DNA of 64,000 bases from JABAAI01 sp965242745. GTDB lineage: Bacteria; Spirochaetota; Leptospiria; Leptospirales; Leptonemataceae. The notes under the pieces were generated by a model that worked only from the letters and a program-made list of their open reading frames with translations, ran no database searches and was not told the origin of the DNA. Made by a program: the position numbers and the translations under genes. Below are positions 9,117-17,472 of this stretch, one piece after another. Positions within the stretch are counted from its first letter, which is position 1. Every line of letters begins with the position of its first letter. The stretch is taken from positions 5,752 to 69,751 of the forward strand of contig CBDETG010000013.1 of assembly GCA_965242745.1 (NCBI GenBank). The letters are read 5' to 3'.

Positions 9117-9153
9117 AGCAGGTTTTTCATCCCACACACAAAAACGCGCTTGC
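9080..9153 (+). repeat. 74-bp direct repeat, left copy
   Basis: From GCTTACTGCCCATGCGCTTG to ACGCGCTTGC. It differs from the copy at 10927-11000 by about three substitutions. It covers the last 12 codons and stop of a DUF262-type gene plus about 37 nt of downstream sequence. Each copy is followed within 50-60 nt by the same TTAGGAGGAGAAA ribosome-binding stretch and a start codon. Confidence 0.92.
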
Positions 9154-9214
9154 TATTCAGCCGAAGGCAAAAAGGCTTAGCTTAAGTTATACTCAAATCT
9201 TAGGAGGAGAAATT

Positions 9215-10963
9215 ATGGAAGCAGGAAAACGAACCGTTAGTGATATTTTTAATGGAGGTAAAACTTTAGAAATACCCTTTTTTCAAAGAGACTATGTATG
9301 GGGTGAAGACGAATGGGATAGATTTATAGACGATATGGAGATGGTCTCTGAGAAAAAGAGAGATTATTTTTTGGGCTCTATTTTGCTAAAACAGCTTCCA
9401 ACGCAAGCAGATGAAAATGACGGTGATAACCGGCTGGTTATAGATGGGCAGCAAAGACTGACTACTTTGGTTATTTTTTGCAAGGTTCTCACTCTCTTCA
9501 ATGAAAGCAATGGGGTATCTGAAGCAGGCAACTCGGTATTTAAGCAGAGATTTACAAAACTAAGGGATAGAGAAATTGCATTATCGCATAATCATATCAA
9601 TAGGGCTTCTTTTGAAAAAGTAGTCACATGGGAGAGCTTAAAAGAAATAGATCCAAAAGACAAGAAAATAAAAAATGATAAAATCCTGTTGGCATATAAT
9701 TTTTTTAAGGAGTGTCTTCAAGAAAAAGAATGTTTTGCAATATTGGATTTATTTACTATACTTAATAGAATTTTCTTTGTAGTTATAGACTTGGGCAGCA
9801 ATGAAGATGAGCAAGTTATATTCGAGACTCTCAATTCTTTAGGCGTTGATCTAACTACCGCAGAATTATTGAAAAACTATCTTTTTTCACAAAACGCAAT
9901 CGAGAAATATGAGAAGCAATGGAAAAGTGTTTTTGAGAGTGACACTGACACAAAAAAGTATTGGGACACAAAGATTATTGCTGGCCGCTTCCGCAGACCA
10001 CTTATTGATCTTTTTTTATATGCCTATCTACAAATAAAAATACAAGACAAAACGTTAAATGTTTTACAGAATCATAAAGAGGAATTTGCACGAGTTGAAA
10101 GACTTTTTCATTCCTATAAGGAAGCTATAAAGAAATATAAGCTGGATCAAGATAAGATCATTGCAGAAATAAAAGAATATGCCATTATTTTTAAAGACCA
10201 CATTGTTACTGATACTGAGATTAAAGAGAAATCTTTAACTAATCAGTTTGGAATAGAGCGAATCAATGCCATTATATTTGCGTTAGATACCACAACAATT
10301 CTACCCTACGTCCTGTATATTTTGAAGAACGTGCAAGATGATACAAAACGATCAGAAATATTTGGCATTTTAGAATGCTATATCATTCGTAGAATGATAG
10401 CAAAAGAAACTTCCAAGAATTACAATCTATTCTTTACAGGAATGATACATAAAAAAATACTCTCAAAGGAAGAATTGCAAAAGCATATAAAAGAGCAGGC
10501 AAACCCAACAAACTATATGCCAGACGATGCTGAAATCAAAAAGGCCTTTCAAACAAATAAATTAACAAATAATCAGGCGGCAGGCATTCTTTACTTAATG
10601 GAGTCAAGGATTCGTAATATAGATAAGCAGGCCACTCAATTACATGGCATTAGCCACTATAGTTTGGAGCACCTAATGCCTAAAAAATGGGAGCAAAACT
10701 GGGGTAAGATAGGTGATTCAGAAAAAAGAGCTGAAAGAAACAGATTGCTTTTGACTTTAGGAAATCTTGCAATTATTTCTCGGAAGCTAAACCCATCAAT
10801 AAGCAATGCGGTTTGGAAGACAAAGAAAGATGGGCTGCGTGAATACGCCGCTGGGATAGAGACGCTGGCAAAATATCTAAAATGTGAAAAATGGGATGAG
10901 GCAGAGATCCAAAAAAGAGCTGAGTGGCTTACTGCCCATGCGCTTGCAATATGGAAAGCATAA
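9215..10963 (+). CDS. DUF262/DUF1524 (GmrSD-like) putative defence protein
   Basis: A 582-residue protein of the family that includes the type IV restriction system GmrSD and related anti-phage nucleases. The N-terminal DUF262 part shows the expected motifs: IPFFQRDYVW near residue 20, IDGQQRLTTL near 80, and FETLNSLGVDLTTAELLKNY near 210. The C-terminal DUF1524 part carries YSLEHLMPKKWEQNW (His-Asn-His-like nuclease motif, with the His in EHLMP), then LGNLAIISRKLN and the W-rich tail. ATG at 9215 is preceded by GGAGGAG, a strong ribosome-binding site. The gene is clearly more AT-rich than its neighbours and is bracketed by a 74-bp direct repeat, signs of acquisition or duplication. The target is unknown; the defence role is inferred from the family. 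Confidence 0.85.
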   Translation: MEAGKRTVSDIFNGGKTLEIPFFQRDYVWGEDEWDRFIDDMEMVSEKKRDYFLGSILLKQLPTQADENDGDNRLVIDGQQRLTTLVIFCKVLTLFNESNGVSEAGNSVFKQRFTKLRDREIALSHNHINRASFEKVVTWESLKEIDPKDKKIKNDKILLAYNFFKECLQEKECFAILDLFTILNRIFFVVIDLGSNEDEQVIFETLNSLGVDLTTAELLKNYLFSQNAIEKYEKQWKSVFESDTDTKKYWDTKIIAGRFRRPLIDLFLYAYLQIKIQDKTLNVLQNHKEEFARVERLFHSYKEAIKKYKLDQDKIIAEIKEYAIIFKDHIVTDTEIKEKSLTNQFGIERINAIIFALDTTTILPYVLYILKNVQDDTKRSEIFGILECYIIRRMIAKETSKNYNLFFTGMIHKKILSKEELQKHIKEQANPTNYMPDDAEIKKAFQTNKLTNNQAAGILYLMESRIRNIDKQATQLHGISHYSLEHLMPKKWEQNWGKIGDSEKRAERNRLLLTLGNLAIISRKLNPSISNAVWKTKKDGLREYAAGIETLAKYLKCEKWDEAEIQKRAEWLTAHALAIWKA

Positions 10964-11000
10964 AGAAGGTTTTTCATCCCACGCGCAAAAACGCGCTTGC
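10927..11000 (+). repeat. 74-bp direct repeat, right copy
   Basis: Right-hand copy of the repeat at 9080-9153. It includes the final codons and stop of the DUF262 gene. It is followed by TTAGGAGGAGAAAATTATG, which starts the outer-membrane protein gene. Confidence 0.92.
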
Positions 11001-11049
11001 CGTATAAGCAAAAAAGTTTACAGTGTCCTAACATTAGGAGGAGAAAATT

Positions 11050-11754
11050 ATGAAAAAATACTTTAGCTGCCTTCCCCTTGCCTGCTTTTTTCTATCCACA
11101 GGCCTGCTTGCGCAAAGTACAGGGGAGAGCGCTTTCTTTTTACGAACACAATTGGGCCTTTATTCGACTCAGACCAATATTGAAGGGGACGCTGAGATTA
11201 CAGGCAGCAACGTAGTAGGCGGCACAGTCAGTGCAGGCATAGACAATGATCTCAAAGGGGATGAGTTTTTTATCTCCTTCAATGCGGGCGCTTTTTTCTC
11301 TGCAAAAGTTGCCGTATTTGGAGGCTTGGAACTTTCCCAAGGCCGTGATTTGAGCGTGTATGTAGGCGAAGAATCTACAGGCACAGATGATTTGCAGACT
11401 ACGAACTTACAATTTGGGATTGCCTATTTTTTCACTCCCGCCTTTAGCGTAGCTCCCGTACTAAGAATTTTAATAGACCGAAAGGATAGTGAAGATCTGC
11501 TTGATAACTCAGAGGGCAATGAAGTTACTTCATACAACAAGGAAAGCTCAGGATCAGGCTATGGGCTTATACTTGTTTATGATTTTCACAAACGCGATAA
11601 GGGCCATTTTGGCATTGGCGTCTCATGGATGCAGGACAATAGTGAAGGCAGCCTTGGGAGCCAGACTCAAGATGCAAATGGAACAAGCGTAGCCGGAACA
11701 TATACGCAAACTATCACGCGCTTTGGTCTTTCCTTCGTATTTTCTTATTTTTAA
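11050..11754 (+). CDS. Predicted outer-membrane beta-barrel protein
   Basis: A 234-residue exported protein. It has a classic signal peptide (about residues 1-21, MKKYFSCLPLACFFLSTGLLA followed by QS). Alternating hydrophobic/polar strands follow, such as FGIAYFFTPAFSVAPVLRI and YGLILVYDF, and the C-terminus ends in FVFSYF. A terminal aromatic residue is typical of barrels recognised by BamA. Acidic, Ser/Thr-rich loops lie between the strands. ATG at 11050 follows GGAGGAG. The leader is shared in sequence with that of the DUF262 gene, so the upstream duplication reaches this promoter-proximal region. The specific function is unknown. It converges on folD. Confidence 0.75.
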   Translation: MKKYFSCLPLACFFLSTGLLAQSTGESAFFLRTQLGLYSTQTNIEGDAEITGSNVVGGTVSAGIDNDLKGDEFFISFNAGAFFSAKVAVFGGLELSQGRDLSVYVGEESTGTDDLQTTNLQFGIAYFFTPAFSVAPVLRILIDRKDSEDLLDNSEGNEVTSYNKESSGSGYGLILVYDFHKRDKGHFGIGVSWMQDNSEGSLGSQTQDANGTSVAGTYTQTITRFGLSFVFSYF

Positions 11755-11811
11755 TTATTCCCTAGGGCCTGAGGGACTACGCATGTACGGGCGCCCTATA
11801 CGCCGCAGCTG

Positions 11812-12651
11812 CTAGCGCTGTTGCAGCGCCGCATCTAAAGTATTTTGGAGTAGCATGGCGATGGTCATGGGTCCTACGCCTCCGGGGACAGGGCTGATCC
11901 AGGCTGCCTTGCCTAAACAGGAATCATAGTCCACATCTCCCGTGCCATCTGCGTGATAACCCGCATCAACTACCACAGCCCCTTCCTTAAGCCATGCCCC
12001 CTGCACCAACTTGGGCCTCCCGCAGGCTGCAAGGACAATATCTGCGCAGCTAAGGTGTCCGTCTAAATCCTTCGTATGGGAATGGCAAATGCTGACTGTG
12101 GCGTTACGCAAAAGCAAGAGCATAGCGGCAGGCTTGCCAAGTATAGGCGAGCGCCCTACCACCACGGCGTGTTTTCCAGCGATGGGAATATCATAGGCAT
12201 CCAAAAGCCTTAGTATGCCTGCGGGCGTGCAGGGCCAAAAAGAATCCAAAGCCATCGCAAGGCGGCCAAAGCCGAGGGAGCTGAGCCCGTCTACGTCTTT
12301 GCCAAGAGCAATGCGGTCAAAGGCTAGCCTTTCGTCAATTTGCTTAGGGACAGGATGCTGCAAGAGGATGCCGCTGACTTGAGGCAGCTCGTTTAAGTGA
12401 TCTATTTCTTCTAGTAATTCTTCTGTACTTGTATTTTCAGGCAACTCCACTTGGCGCGAAGCCCAGCCCAGCCTATGGCAGGCGCGGACTTTCATACGAA
12501 CGTAGGAGGCAGAGGCAGGGTCTTTTCCCACGAGTATTGTTGCTAAGGCCGGCGCTTCTTGGCTGGCAGCAAAGCTTTGCTCTGCCTTGTTTTTGATCTC
12601 GCTTAGGATTTGCTCAGCCAAAGCCTTGCCATCTAGTATGCGCGTTTGCAT
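11812..12651 (-). CDS. folD: Methylenetetrahydrofolate dehydrogenase/cyclohydrolase
   Basis: Bifunctional enzyme that interconverts 5,10-methylene-, methenyl- and 10-formyl-tetrahydrofolate with NADP. The 279-residue protein has the catalytic YVRMKVRAC segment near residue 45, GILLQHPVPKQ near 90, PCTPAGI near 135, the nucleotide-binding VVGRSPILGKPAAMLLL, and PVPGGVGPMTIAMLLQNTL at the end. ATG at 12651 is preferred over an in-frame TTG four codons earlier. It lies 35 nt downstream of leuD on the same strand and probably forms a leuC-leuD-folD transcript, an uncommon pairing. Confidence 0.97.
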   Translation of the reverse strand: MQTRILDGKALAEQILSEIKNKAEQSFAASQEAPALATILVGKDPASASYVRMKVRACHRLGWASRQVELPENTSTEELLEEIDHLNELPQVSGILLQHPVPKQIDERLAFDRIALGKDVDGLSSLGFGRLAMALDSFWPCTPAGILRLLDAYDIPIAGKHAVVVGRSPILGKPAAMLLLLRNATVSICHSHTKDLDGHLSCADIVLAACGRPKLVQGAWLKEGAVVVDAGYHADGTGDVDYDSCLGKAAWISPVPGGVGPMTIAMLLQNTLDAALQQR

Positions 12652-12686
12652 TTGTTTGCACAAGCGGTCTTACGTCCAAGCTTTGC

Positions 12687-13316
12687 TTATGCCTGCGGCA
12701 TTTTTATGCAAAGATAGGGGAAGCGGGCGAAGTGCCGCTCCTCAAAGCGCCCAATCTCTGCTTGTTTTTCTAAAGCAAGCCCTATCTCATCTTTGCCTTG
12801 CAGCAAGTTTTCCTTGTGAAAAGCCTCTATGGCAAAATGGCACGAAAAGGAAGCGGCGTGGACTTCCTGCCTTCTAAGGTCTATCTTAATACTTGCGCCC
12901 TCATGCTCCTCTATGTAAGACGTGATATGGCGCATGTCTTTTTCTTCTAACTTGACAGGCAAAAGGCCGATTTTCATGCAATTACTATAGAAAATATCCG
13001 CAAAGGAAGGAGCAAGCAGGGCCCTAAAGCCGTAGTCCTCCAAGGCCCAGGGAGCATGCTCTCGGCTGGAGCCGCAGCCAAAGTTCTTTCCCGTAACTAA
13101 AACCGAAGCGCCTTTGTAACGCTGCTTGTTCAAAACGAAGTCAGGATTAGGCCTGACTCCCGCCTCGTCTAAAAAACGCCAGTCATGGAAGAGATGCCTG
13201 CCAAAGCCGCTGCGGCCTATTTTCTTTAGAAATTGCTTAGGTATGATTTGGTCCGTATCTACATCGCATCGATTGAGAAGGGCGGCCAAGCCTCTATGCT
13301 CCACAAAAGCTTTCAT
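12687..13316 (-). CDS. leuD: 3-isopropylmalate dehydratase small subunit
   Basis: Small subunit of isopropylmalate isomerase in leucine synthesis. The 209-residue protein shows the swivelling-domain motifs: NRCDVDTDQIIPKQFLK near the N-terminus, then GKNFGCGSSREHAPWAL and FADIFYSNCMKIGLLPV. The start ATG overlaps the leuC stop in an ATGA junction, so the two subunits are translationally coupled. Confidence 0.96.
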   Translation of the reverse strand: MKAFVEHRGLAALLNRCDVDTDQIIPKQFLKKIGRSGFGRHLFHDWRFLDEAGVRPNPDFVLNKQRYKGASVLVTGKNFGCGSSREHAPWALEDYGFRALLAPSFADIFYSNCMKIGLLPVKLEEKDMRHITSYIEEHEGASIKIDLRRQEVHAASFSCHFAIEAFHKENLLQGKDEIGLALEKQAEIGRFEERHFARFPYLCIKMPQA

Positions 13317-14716
13317 TTGAGCTCTCCGCGCACGTCCACAAAGTGACCAGCCACTGCAGCAGCTGCAGCCATAGCCGGCGAGAGCAAGTGCGTTCGGCCC
13401 CCTCTTCCTTGACGCCCTTCAAAATTACGATTGGAAGTAGAGGCGCAGCGCTCCTTAGGAGCTAAAACATCATTGTTCATAGCAAGGCACATGGAGCAGC
13501 CCGGGAGCCTCCACTCAAGCCCCGCTTCCTCAAAGATTCTATCCAGGCCCTCCTCTTCTGCCTGCTTACGCACCCGCACAGAGCCAGGCACAACCATTGC
13601 TTTTACACGAGAAGCAAGCCTTTTGCCCCGCACAACAGAGGCTGCCGCCCGCAAATCTTCTATACGGCCGTTTGTACAAGAGCCTATAAAAACCCTGTCT
13701 ATCTGAATATCTTCCATGGGCATGCCGGGCTGCAAGTCCATGTATGCTAGAGCTCTGTCAAAGACTTCTCTTTCGGCATCACTTTGCATCTCCTTACGAA
13801 GCGGAATACGGCCATCCACAGGGCTGACTTGGGCTGGGTTTGTACCCCATGTGACCTGAGGCGCAAGCAAGGAGGCGTCCATTTCTACTTTCTTGTCATA
13901 GCTGGCATCCGCATCAGAATGCAGCTGTTCCCACTTTTTTTGCGCCTCGTCCCATTGCCCTTCTTTAGGCGCAAAATCCCTTCTGCGCAGATAGTCATAG
14001 GTCTTTTCATCCGGCGCTATCAGGCCTGCTTTTGCTCCCCCTTCTATGCTCATGTTACAGAGAGTCATACGGCCCTCCATGGAAAGGGCGCTTATGGCCT
14101 CGCCCGCATATTCTATCACATAACCCTGCCCGCCATTGGCGCCAATTACTCCTATGATGGCCAAGATCAGGTCTTTGGCTGTCAGCCCCTTTTGCAGCCT
14201 GTCTTTCGCATAAATGAGCATATTCTGCGCCTTATCCTGAGGCAGACTTTGCGCAGCAAGGACATGCTCTACCTCACTTGTCCCTATGCCAAAAGCCAGC
14301 GCGCCAAAAGCTCCGTGCGTGCTTGTATGAGAATCTCCGCAAACTATGGTCATACCAGGCAAAGTCAAGGCCAGCTCAGGGCCAATCACATGCACGATGC
14401 CATTGTTTGGGCTATGAATATCAAAAAGAGAGATGCCAAATTCCTTACAATTTTGCTTTAATGCCTCCATTTGCAGGCGGGAAGTTTCTTCTGCAGCATG
14501 CGGGTCTCTAGAAAGAGTAGAAACATTATGATCCATAGTTGCTATACATAGATCAGGGCGGCGCACTTTGCGTCCCGCTATGCGAAGGGACTCAAAGGCT
14601 TGTGGTGATGTCACTTCGTGGATAAAATGCCGATCTATATAAAGCAGGGGCCTTGCATCCTCATAGACAACATGGGAAGCCCATATTTTGTCATATATTG
14701 TTTGTCCCTGCTTCAT
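13313..14716 (-). CDS. leuC: 3-isopropylmalate dehydratase large subunit
   Basis: Aconitase-family large subunit, 467 residues, that isomerises 2- and 3-isopropylmalate in leucine synthesis. The [4Fe-4S] ligands lie in FIGSCTNGRIEDLR and PGCSMCLAMN. Other family motifs are VCGDSHTSTHGAFG, the early HEVTSPQAFE with MDHN, and the closing TSNRNFEGRQG. It is the first gene of leuC-leuD-folD. The upstream 341 nt are shared with the divergent fliL and contain a strong hairpin (14827-14862) but no attenuator with a leucine-rich leader that I could see. Confidence 0.97.
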   Translation of the reverse strand: MKQGQTIYDKIWASHVVYEDARPLLYIDRHFIHEVTSPQAFESLRIAGRKVRRPDLCIATMDHNVSTLSRDPHAAEETSRLQMEALKQNCKEFGISLFDIHSPNNGIVHVIGPELALTLPGMTIVCGDSHTSTHGAFGALAFGIGTSEVEHVLAAQSLPQDKAQNMLIYAKDRLQKGLTAKDLILAIIGVIGANGGQGYVIEYAGEAISALSMEGRMTLCNMSIEGGAKAGLIAPDEKTYDYLRRRDFAPKEGQWDEAQKKWEQLHSDADASYDKKVEMDASLLAPQVTWGTNPAQVSPVDGRIPLRKEMQSDAEREVFDRALAYMDLQPGMPMEDIQIDRVFIGSCTNGRIEDLRAAASVVRGKRLASRVKAMVVPGSVRVRKQAEEEGLDRIFEEAGLEWRLPGCSMCLAMNNDVLAPKERCASTSNRNFEGRQGRGGRTHLLSPAMAAAAAVAGHFVDVRGELK

Positions 14717-15057
14717 AAGCTTTTGCTTGCATCCTTACAGCTAAACGCAAAAATACGAAAGAGTACTATCACGTAAATAAGAAAGCTCCATTGCAAGTAT
14801 TATTTTTTAGCTGCAGGAGAGCACAAGTGATCCTTCCTTTATGCCAAAGAAGGAAGGATCACAACACGCCAGGCAGATGAACAAAGAAATGAAGCTACAT
14901 TTTACGAAATCCCAATGATAGAGGGCAAAATACAATAAGAAAAATGGACAAGAGCAGAACCTGGCATAAGGAAAAACAGCGCAGCTCTTAGAAAAAGTAT
15001 GTATTTTTTTCAAAAATGCTTCAGCGTTTTTGCCATAGTTTTCGATGCTAAGTATAT
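14717..15057. other. leuC/fliL divergent intergenic region
   Basis: 341 nt between divergent genes. It contains the 13-bp hairpin at 14827-14862. No convincing promoter pair, RNA gene or small coding frame was seen otherwise. Confidence 0.6.
14827..14862. promoter_or_regulatory. 13-bp perfect inverted repeat, operator or hairpin
   Basis: GTGATCCTTCCTT at 14827-14839 is the exact complement of 14850-14862, with a 10-nt loop. There is no T-run on either side, so it is not a standard terminator. Its place between divergent leuC and fliL fits an operator or an mRNA leader structure of leuC, but this is inference. Confidence 0.5.
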
Positions 15058-15591
15058 ATGGCAGACGAAATAGAAACACAAGGATCTCAAAAGAAGGAAG
15101 CCGGCTACGAAGGTCTCAGCTCCTCTAACCTAAGCAAGCTGCTGCGCGCATTGCTGTATGTGGCTTTGGGTATTGTAGGAATCATCCTGATGTCTGTTGT
15201 CGCTTACTATGTGGCCCGCGCAGCCGCAACGCAGCAATACAAAGAAGTTGCCTCCATCGCCGTAGTAAAGCCCCCTCCGCCCACAGAAAACTTCAATTTC
15301 GCCGATGAGTTCCGCGTAAACATTGCTGATAGAGACGCAAACAGTTTTGTGAAGCTTAAGCTCAGTCTTGGTTTTGATCCCGGCAACCCTGCCCTCTCTG
15401 CAGAGCTGGCCCAGCGCGTACCTCAGCTAAGAAATATCGTAAACCTTGTTCTAGCCGGCAAATCACGCCAAAACCTTGCTACCATCGAAGATCGCCTTGA
15501 ACTGCAGGAAGAGATTAAAGCATCCATCAATCATGTCCTTTCCAATGGGAAGATAAGAGAAATCTATTTTAACGAACTGATCATAAACTAG
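15058..15591 (+). CDS. fliL: Flagellar basal-body protein FliL
   Basis: Single-pass inner-membrane protein beside the stator ring of the flagellar motor. The 177-residue protein has a short cytoplasmic N-terminus, one membrane segment (about residues 31-53), a proline-rich linker (KPPPPTENFNF) and a periplasmic stomatin-like domain. That domain includes VKLKLSLGFD and a C-terminal INHVLSNGKIREIYFNELIIN typical of FliL. It stands alone here rather than in a motor operon, so it may be a second fliL copy. It fits the flagellin genes at 20-22 kb. Confidence 0.85.
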   Translation: MADEIETQGSQKKEAGYEGLSSSNLSKLLRALLYVALGIVGIILMSVVAYYVARAAATQQYKEVASIAVVKPPPPTENFNFADEFRVNIADRDANSFVKLKLSLGFDPGNPALSAELAQRVPQLRNIVNLVLAGKSRQNLATIEDRLELQEEIKASINHVLSNGKIREIYFNELIIN

Positions 15592-15799
15592 CTATGGCTA
15601 AACAAAGCTCTCTTCATTTTAGACTGCGCATCGCTTTTTTACGAAGTAGGGAGATGAGCAGCTTTTGCTTTCTTAACGGATATGAAAAATGGCAAAGCTG
15701 ATTCCCGGCGCTGTGCTGAGCAAGCACTTGCTTAGGATTTTCCTAAAGCAGCATGGACTACCTCCTAATACTGCGCAAGTATCTACGATATCAAGTTTT

Positions 15800-16549
15800 C
15801 TATCTCGTACTTAAGATTTTAGCATACCAATTGTTTTCTATGGATTGTATTGCTTGTATAAGAACAGGGATTTTTTCGCTCCCTATGGCAGAAAAGATAC
15901 GATAGCCGGCCTCTACCATTTGCAGACCATGCTCCAGCCCGTCCCGCTCGTCTTGGCTGTAAAGATTTTTCCTGGAAGCAAAGACTTCCCTTGCGCTGCG
16001 CATGGATTGCAGAACTGTTTCTAGAAGACTCAAATCCTTTACAGTATCAAATAGATGGAAGATGCTTCTTTGTAAAGCATGGATCACTTCCGAATCCAAA
16101 CTGGCAAGCAAAGCCCAATGGCATTCCTGCTCAGCGAGACTCTGGCTTTGGATGCCCTGCCTGCATGCTTCCTTGTACAGCATATTTTCCAGATGCAGAC
16201 TTTTATGATAAACCTTGACGCTATGCCGGGCAATTTGCAGGAAAAGAGGGAAAGCAAAGCCAAGCCTTCTTATCGTTCCAAAGCCTATACCTAACAAGGG
16301 CAGCAGCTTCTGAGGCCTGGTGATGATGCCTTTGAGAGCAGTTAGGGCTTCGTCTCGTATCTTTCTTAGCTCATAGCGGGGATAAATGTATTGTAAAAAG
16401 AAATCCCTGAGGGCTTGGAGATGATCGTCCTTAAGCCTCAGAGAAGACCATTCGGGTATCTTATGAAACTCTGCATTTGCATAGCGTCTTTCGAGCTCTT
16501 TGCAATTGACGCAGACAATGCTTTGGTATAGTTTGGCTTTGGATTCCAT
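15800..16549 (-). CDS. Unrecognised helical protein
   Basis: A protein of about 249 residues, mostly alpha-helical, with a CVNCKELERRY segment near the start and no signal peptide. One moderately hydrophobic stretch (LLPLLGIGFGTIRRLGFAFPLFLQIA) could be a membrane or amphipathic segment. I cannot assign a family. The start is uncertain. ATG at 16549 avoids overlap with the divergent DUF2062 gene; an in-frame ATG at 16603 would overlap it by 6 nt. The 208 nt between this gene's 3' end and fliL contain no clear gene. Confidence 0.5.
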   Translation of the reverse strand: MESKAKLYQSIVCVNCKELERRYANAEFHKIPEWSSLRLKDDHLQALRDFFLQYIYPRYELRKIRDEALTALKGIITRPQKLLPLLGIGFGTIRRLGFAFPLFLQIARHSVKVYHKSLHLENMLYKEACRQGIQSQSLAEQECHWALLASLDSEVIHALQRSIFHLFDTVKDLSLLETVLQSMRSAREVFASRKNLYSQDERDGLEHGLQMVEAGYRIFSAIGSEKIPVLIQAIQSIENNWYAKILSTR

Positions 16550-16597
16550 CGATTTTACAGATAAGCCTGCAAGTTCCTGAGAAGCAAAAGAGGCCTG

Positions 16598-17128
16598 ATG
16601 CATTCCCTGCCCTTGATCCTGAAAGAACGTCTGCTCAAGCCCTTTTGGGTAGCTGAAGTGCCTGCTAAAGAACTCCGGCTGGCCGCCTTCATAGGGCTCT
16701 TTTGGGCCTTTACGCCTTTAGTAGGAATACAAATGGCTCTTGTGGCAATAAACTGGTATGTTTTTCGCCTTATCGGTATTCCTTTCCACCTTGTATCAGG
16801 CATGGCCTTGGTATGGATCTCTAATCCCTTCACTATCATACCTATGTATTTTGGCTTTTATTCCTGCGGAGTCTTTATGATGGACCTGGCAGGCTATCAA
16901 GTAGATTTTATATCTTACCTGGAATTTACAAAGGCTTTCTCAAATACAGAAGATATGAATATATGGGAAAGCCTCAGCTACTGGCTAAGCTATATCATAC
17001 ATAATGTTTTTTGGCCTATGCTGCTGGGCTCTTTCTTCATCGCTGTGCCTGCAGCATGGCTGGGCGCATCTTTTATCATGCAGTCTGTGGAGCGCTACCG
17101 CGCAATCAAGACAAAAAAGAAGATATAG
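16598..17128 (+). CDS. DUF2062 membrane protein
   Basis: A 176-residue integral membrane protein of the DUF2062 family. The diagnostic region is near the N-terminus. ELRLAAFIGLFWAFTPLVGIQ is followed by a membrane helix, then the conserved WISNPFTIIPMYFGFY motif (Asn-Pro between helices) and a C-terminal helix at about residues 135-160. Four membrane segments are likely. The family function is unknown; some members are fused to glycosyltransferases. A copy of the AAGAGCC hairpin element lies 92 nt after the stop. Confidence 0.85.
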   Translation: MHSLPLILKERLLKPFWVAEVPAKELRLAAFIGLFWAFTPLVGIQMALVAINWYVFRLIGIPFHLVSGMALVWISNPFTIIPMYFGFYSCGVFMMDLAGYQVDFISYLEFTKAFSNTEDMNIWESLSYWLSYIIHNVFWPMLLGSFFIAVPAAWLGASFIMQSVERYRAIKTKKKI

Positions 17129-17472
17129 AGCAAAAAAGCGCTATAGGCGCTGTGCGCAAGCAAAAAGATGCTGCCAGCAGACTGCGCGGGATAAAAGGAC
17201 AGCCAGCTCCCTTATTGGCTAAGAGCCCGTCCCAACTGGGCTCTTGCAAAACAGGCAGTGTGCCCTCAGCGCTTCACAAGCCATGAAGGTGTCCTAAGCT
17301 CAGACTGAAGGATCACAGGCAAGCCATGCCAAGGTCATTATGGTGTAGACTCCTAAAGCCCGTCTGAAAATATATGTAACCGTAGGCCATATAGAAAACA
17401 TCGAGCGCTCTGTTTGGCGCTCCTTTGCTATAGTTTTTGTGAAAAGTTTAGCTCTGCAAAGTTCATCGCTTC
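17129..17472. other. Intergenic region with hairpin elements
   Basis: 344 nt without a supported gene. It holds the hairpin copy at 17221-17245 and a partial, degenerate copy near 17354-17376 (CTAAAGCCCGTCTGAAAAT). Nothing else was recognised. Confidence 0.6.
17221..17247 (+). repeat. 3'-end hairpin element, copy a
   Basis: AAGAGCCC, 9-nt loop GTCCCAACT, GGGCTCTT: an 8-bp perfect stem followed by GC. It lies 92 nt downstream of the DUF2062 stop and in the same orientation relative to transcription as all other copies (see 18376, 21408, 22574, 39007, 47911, 57580). Confidence 0.75.

Noticed and set aside
8276..9139. Longer M14 peptidase start at 9139
   Set aside because: It would run antisense through the DUF262 remnant and direct repeat; the added residues have no M14 similarity.
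15689..15814. 41-codon frame (MAKLIPGAVLSKHLLRIF...) with faint likeness to HicA
   Set aside because: The HicA double-stranded-RNA-binding core and the catalytic His are missing and no HicB follows; the likeness is too weak.
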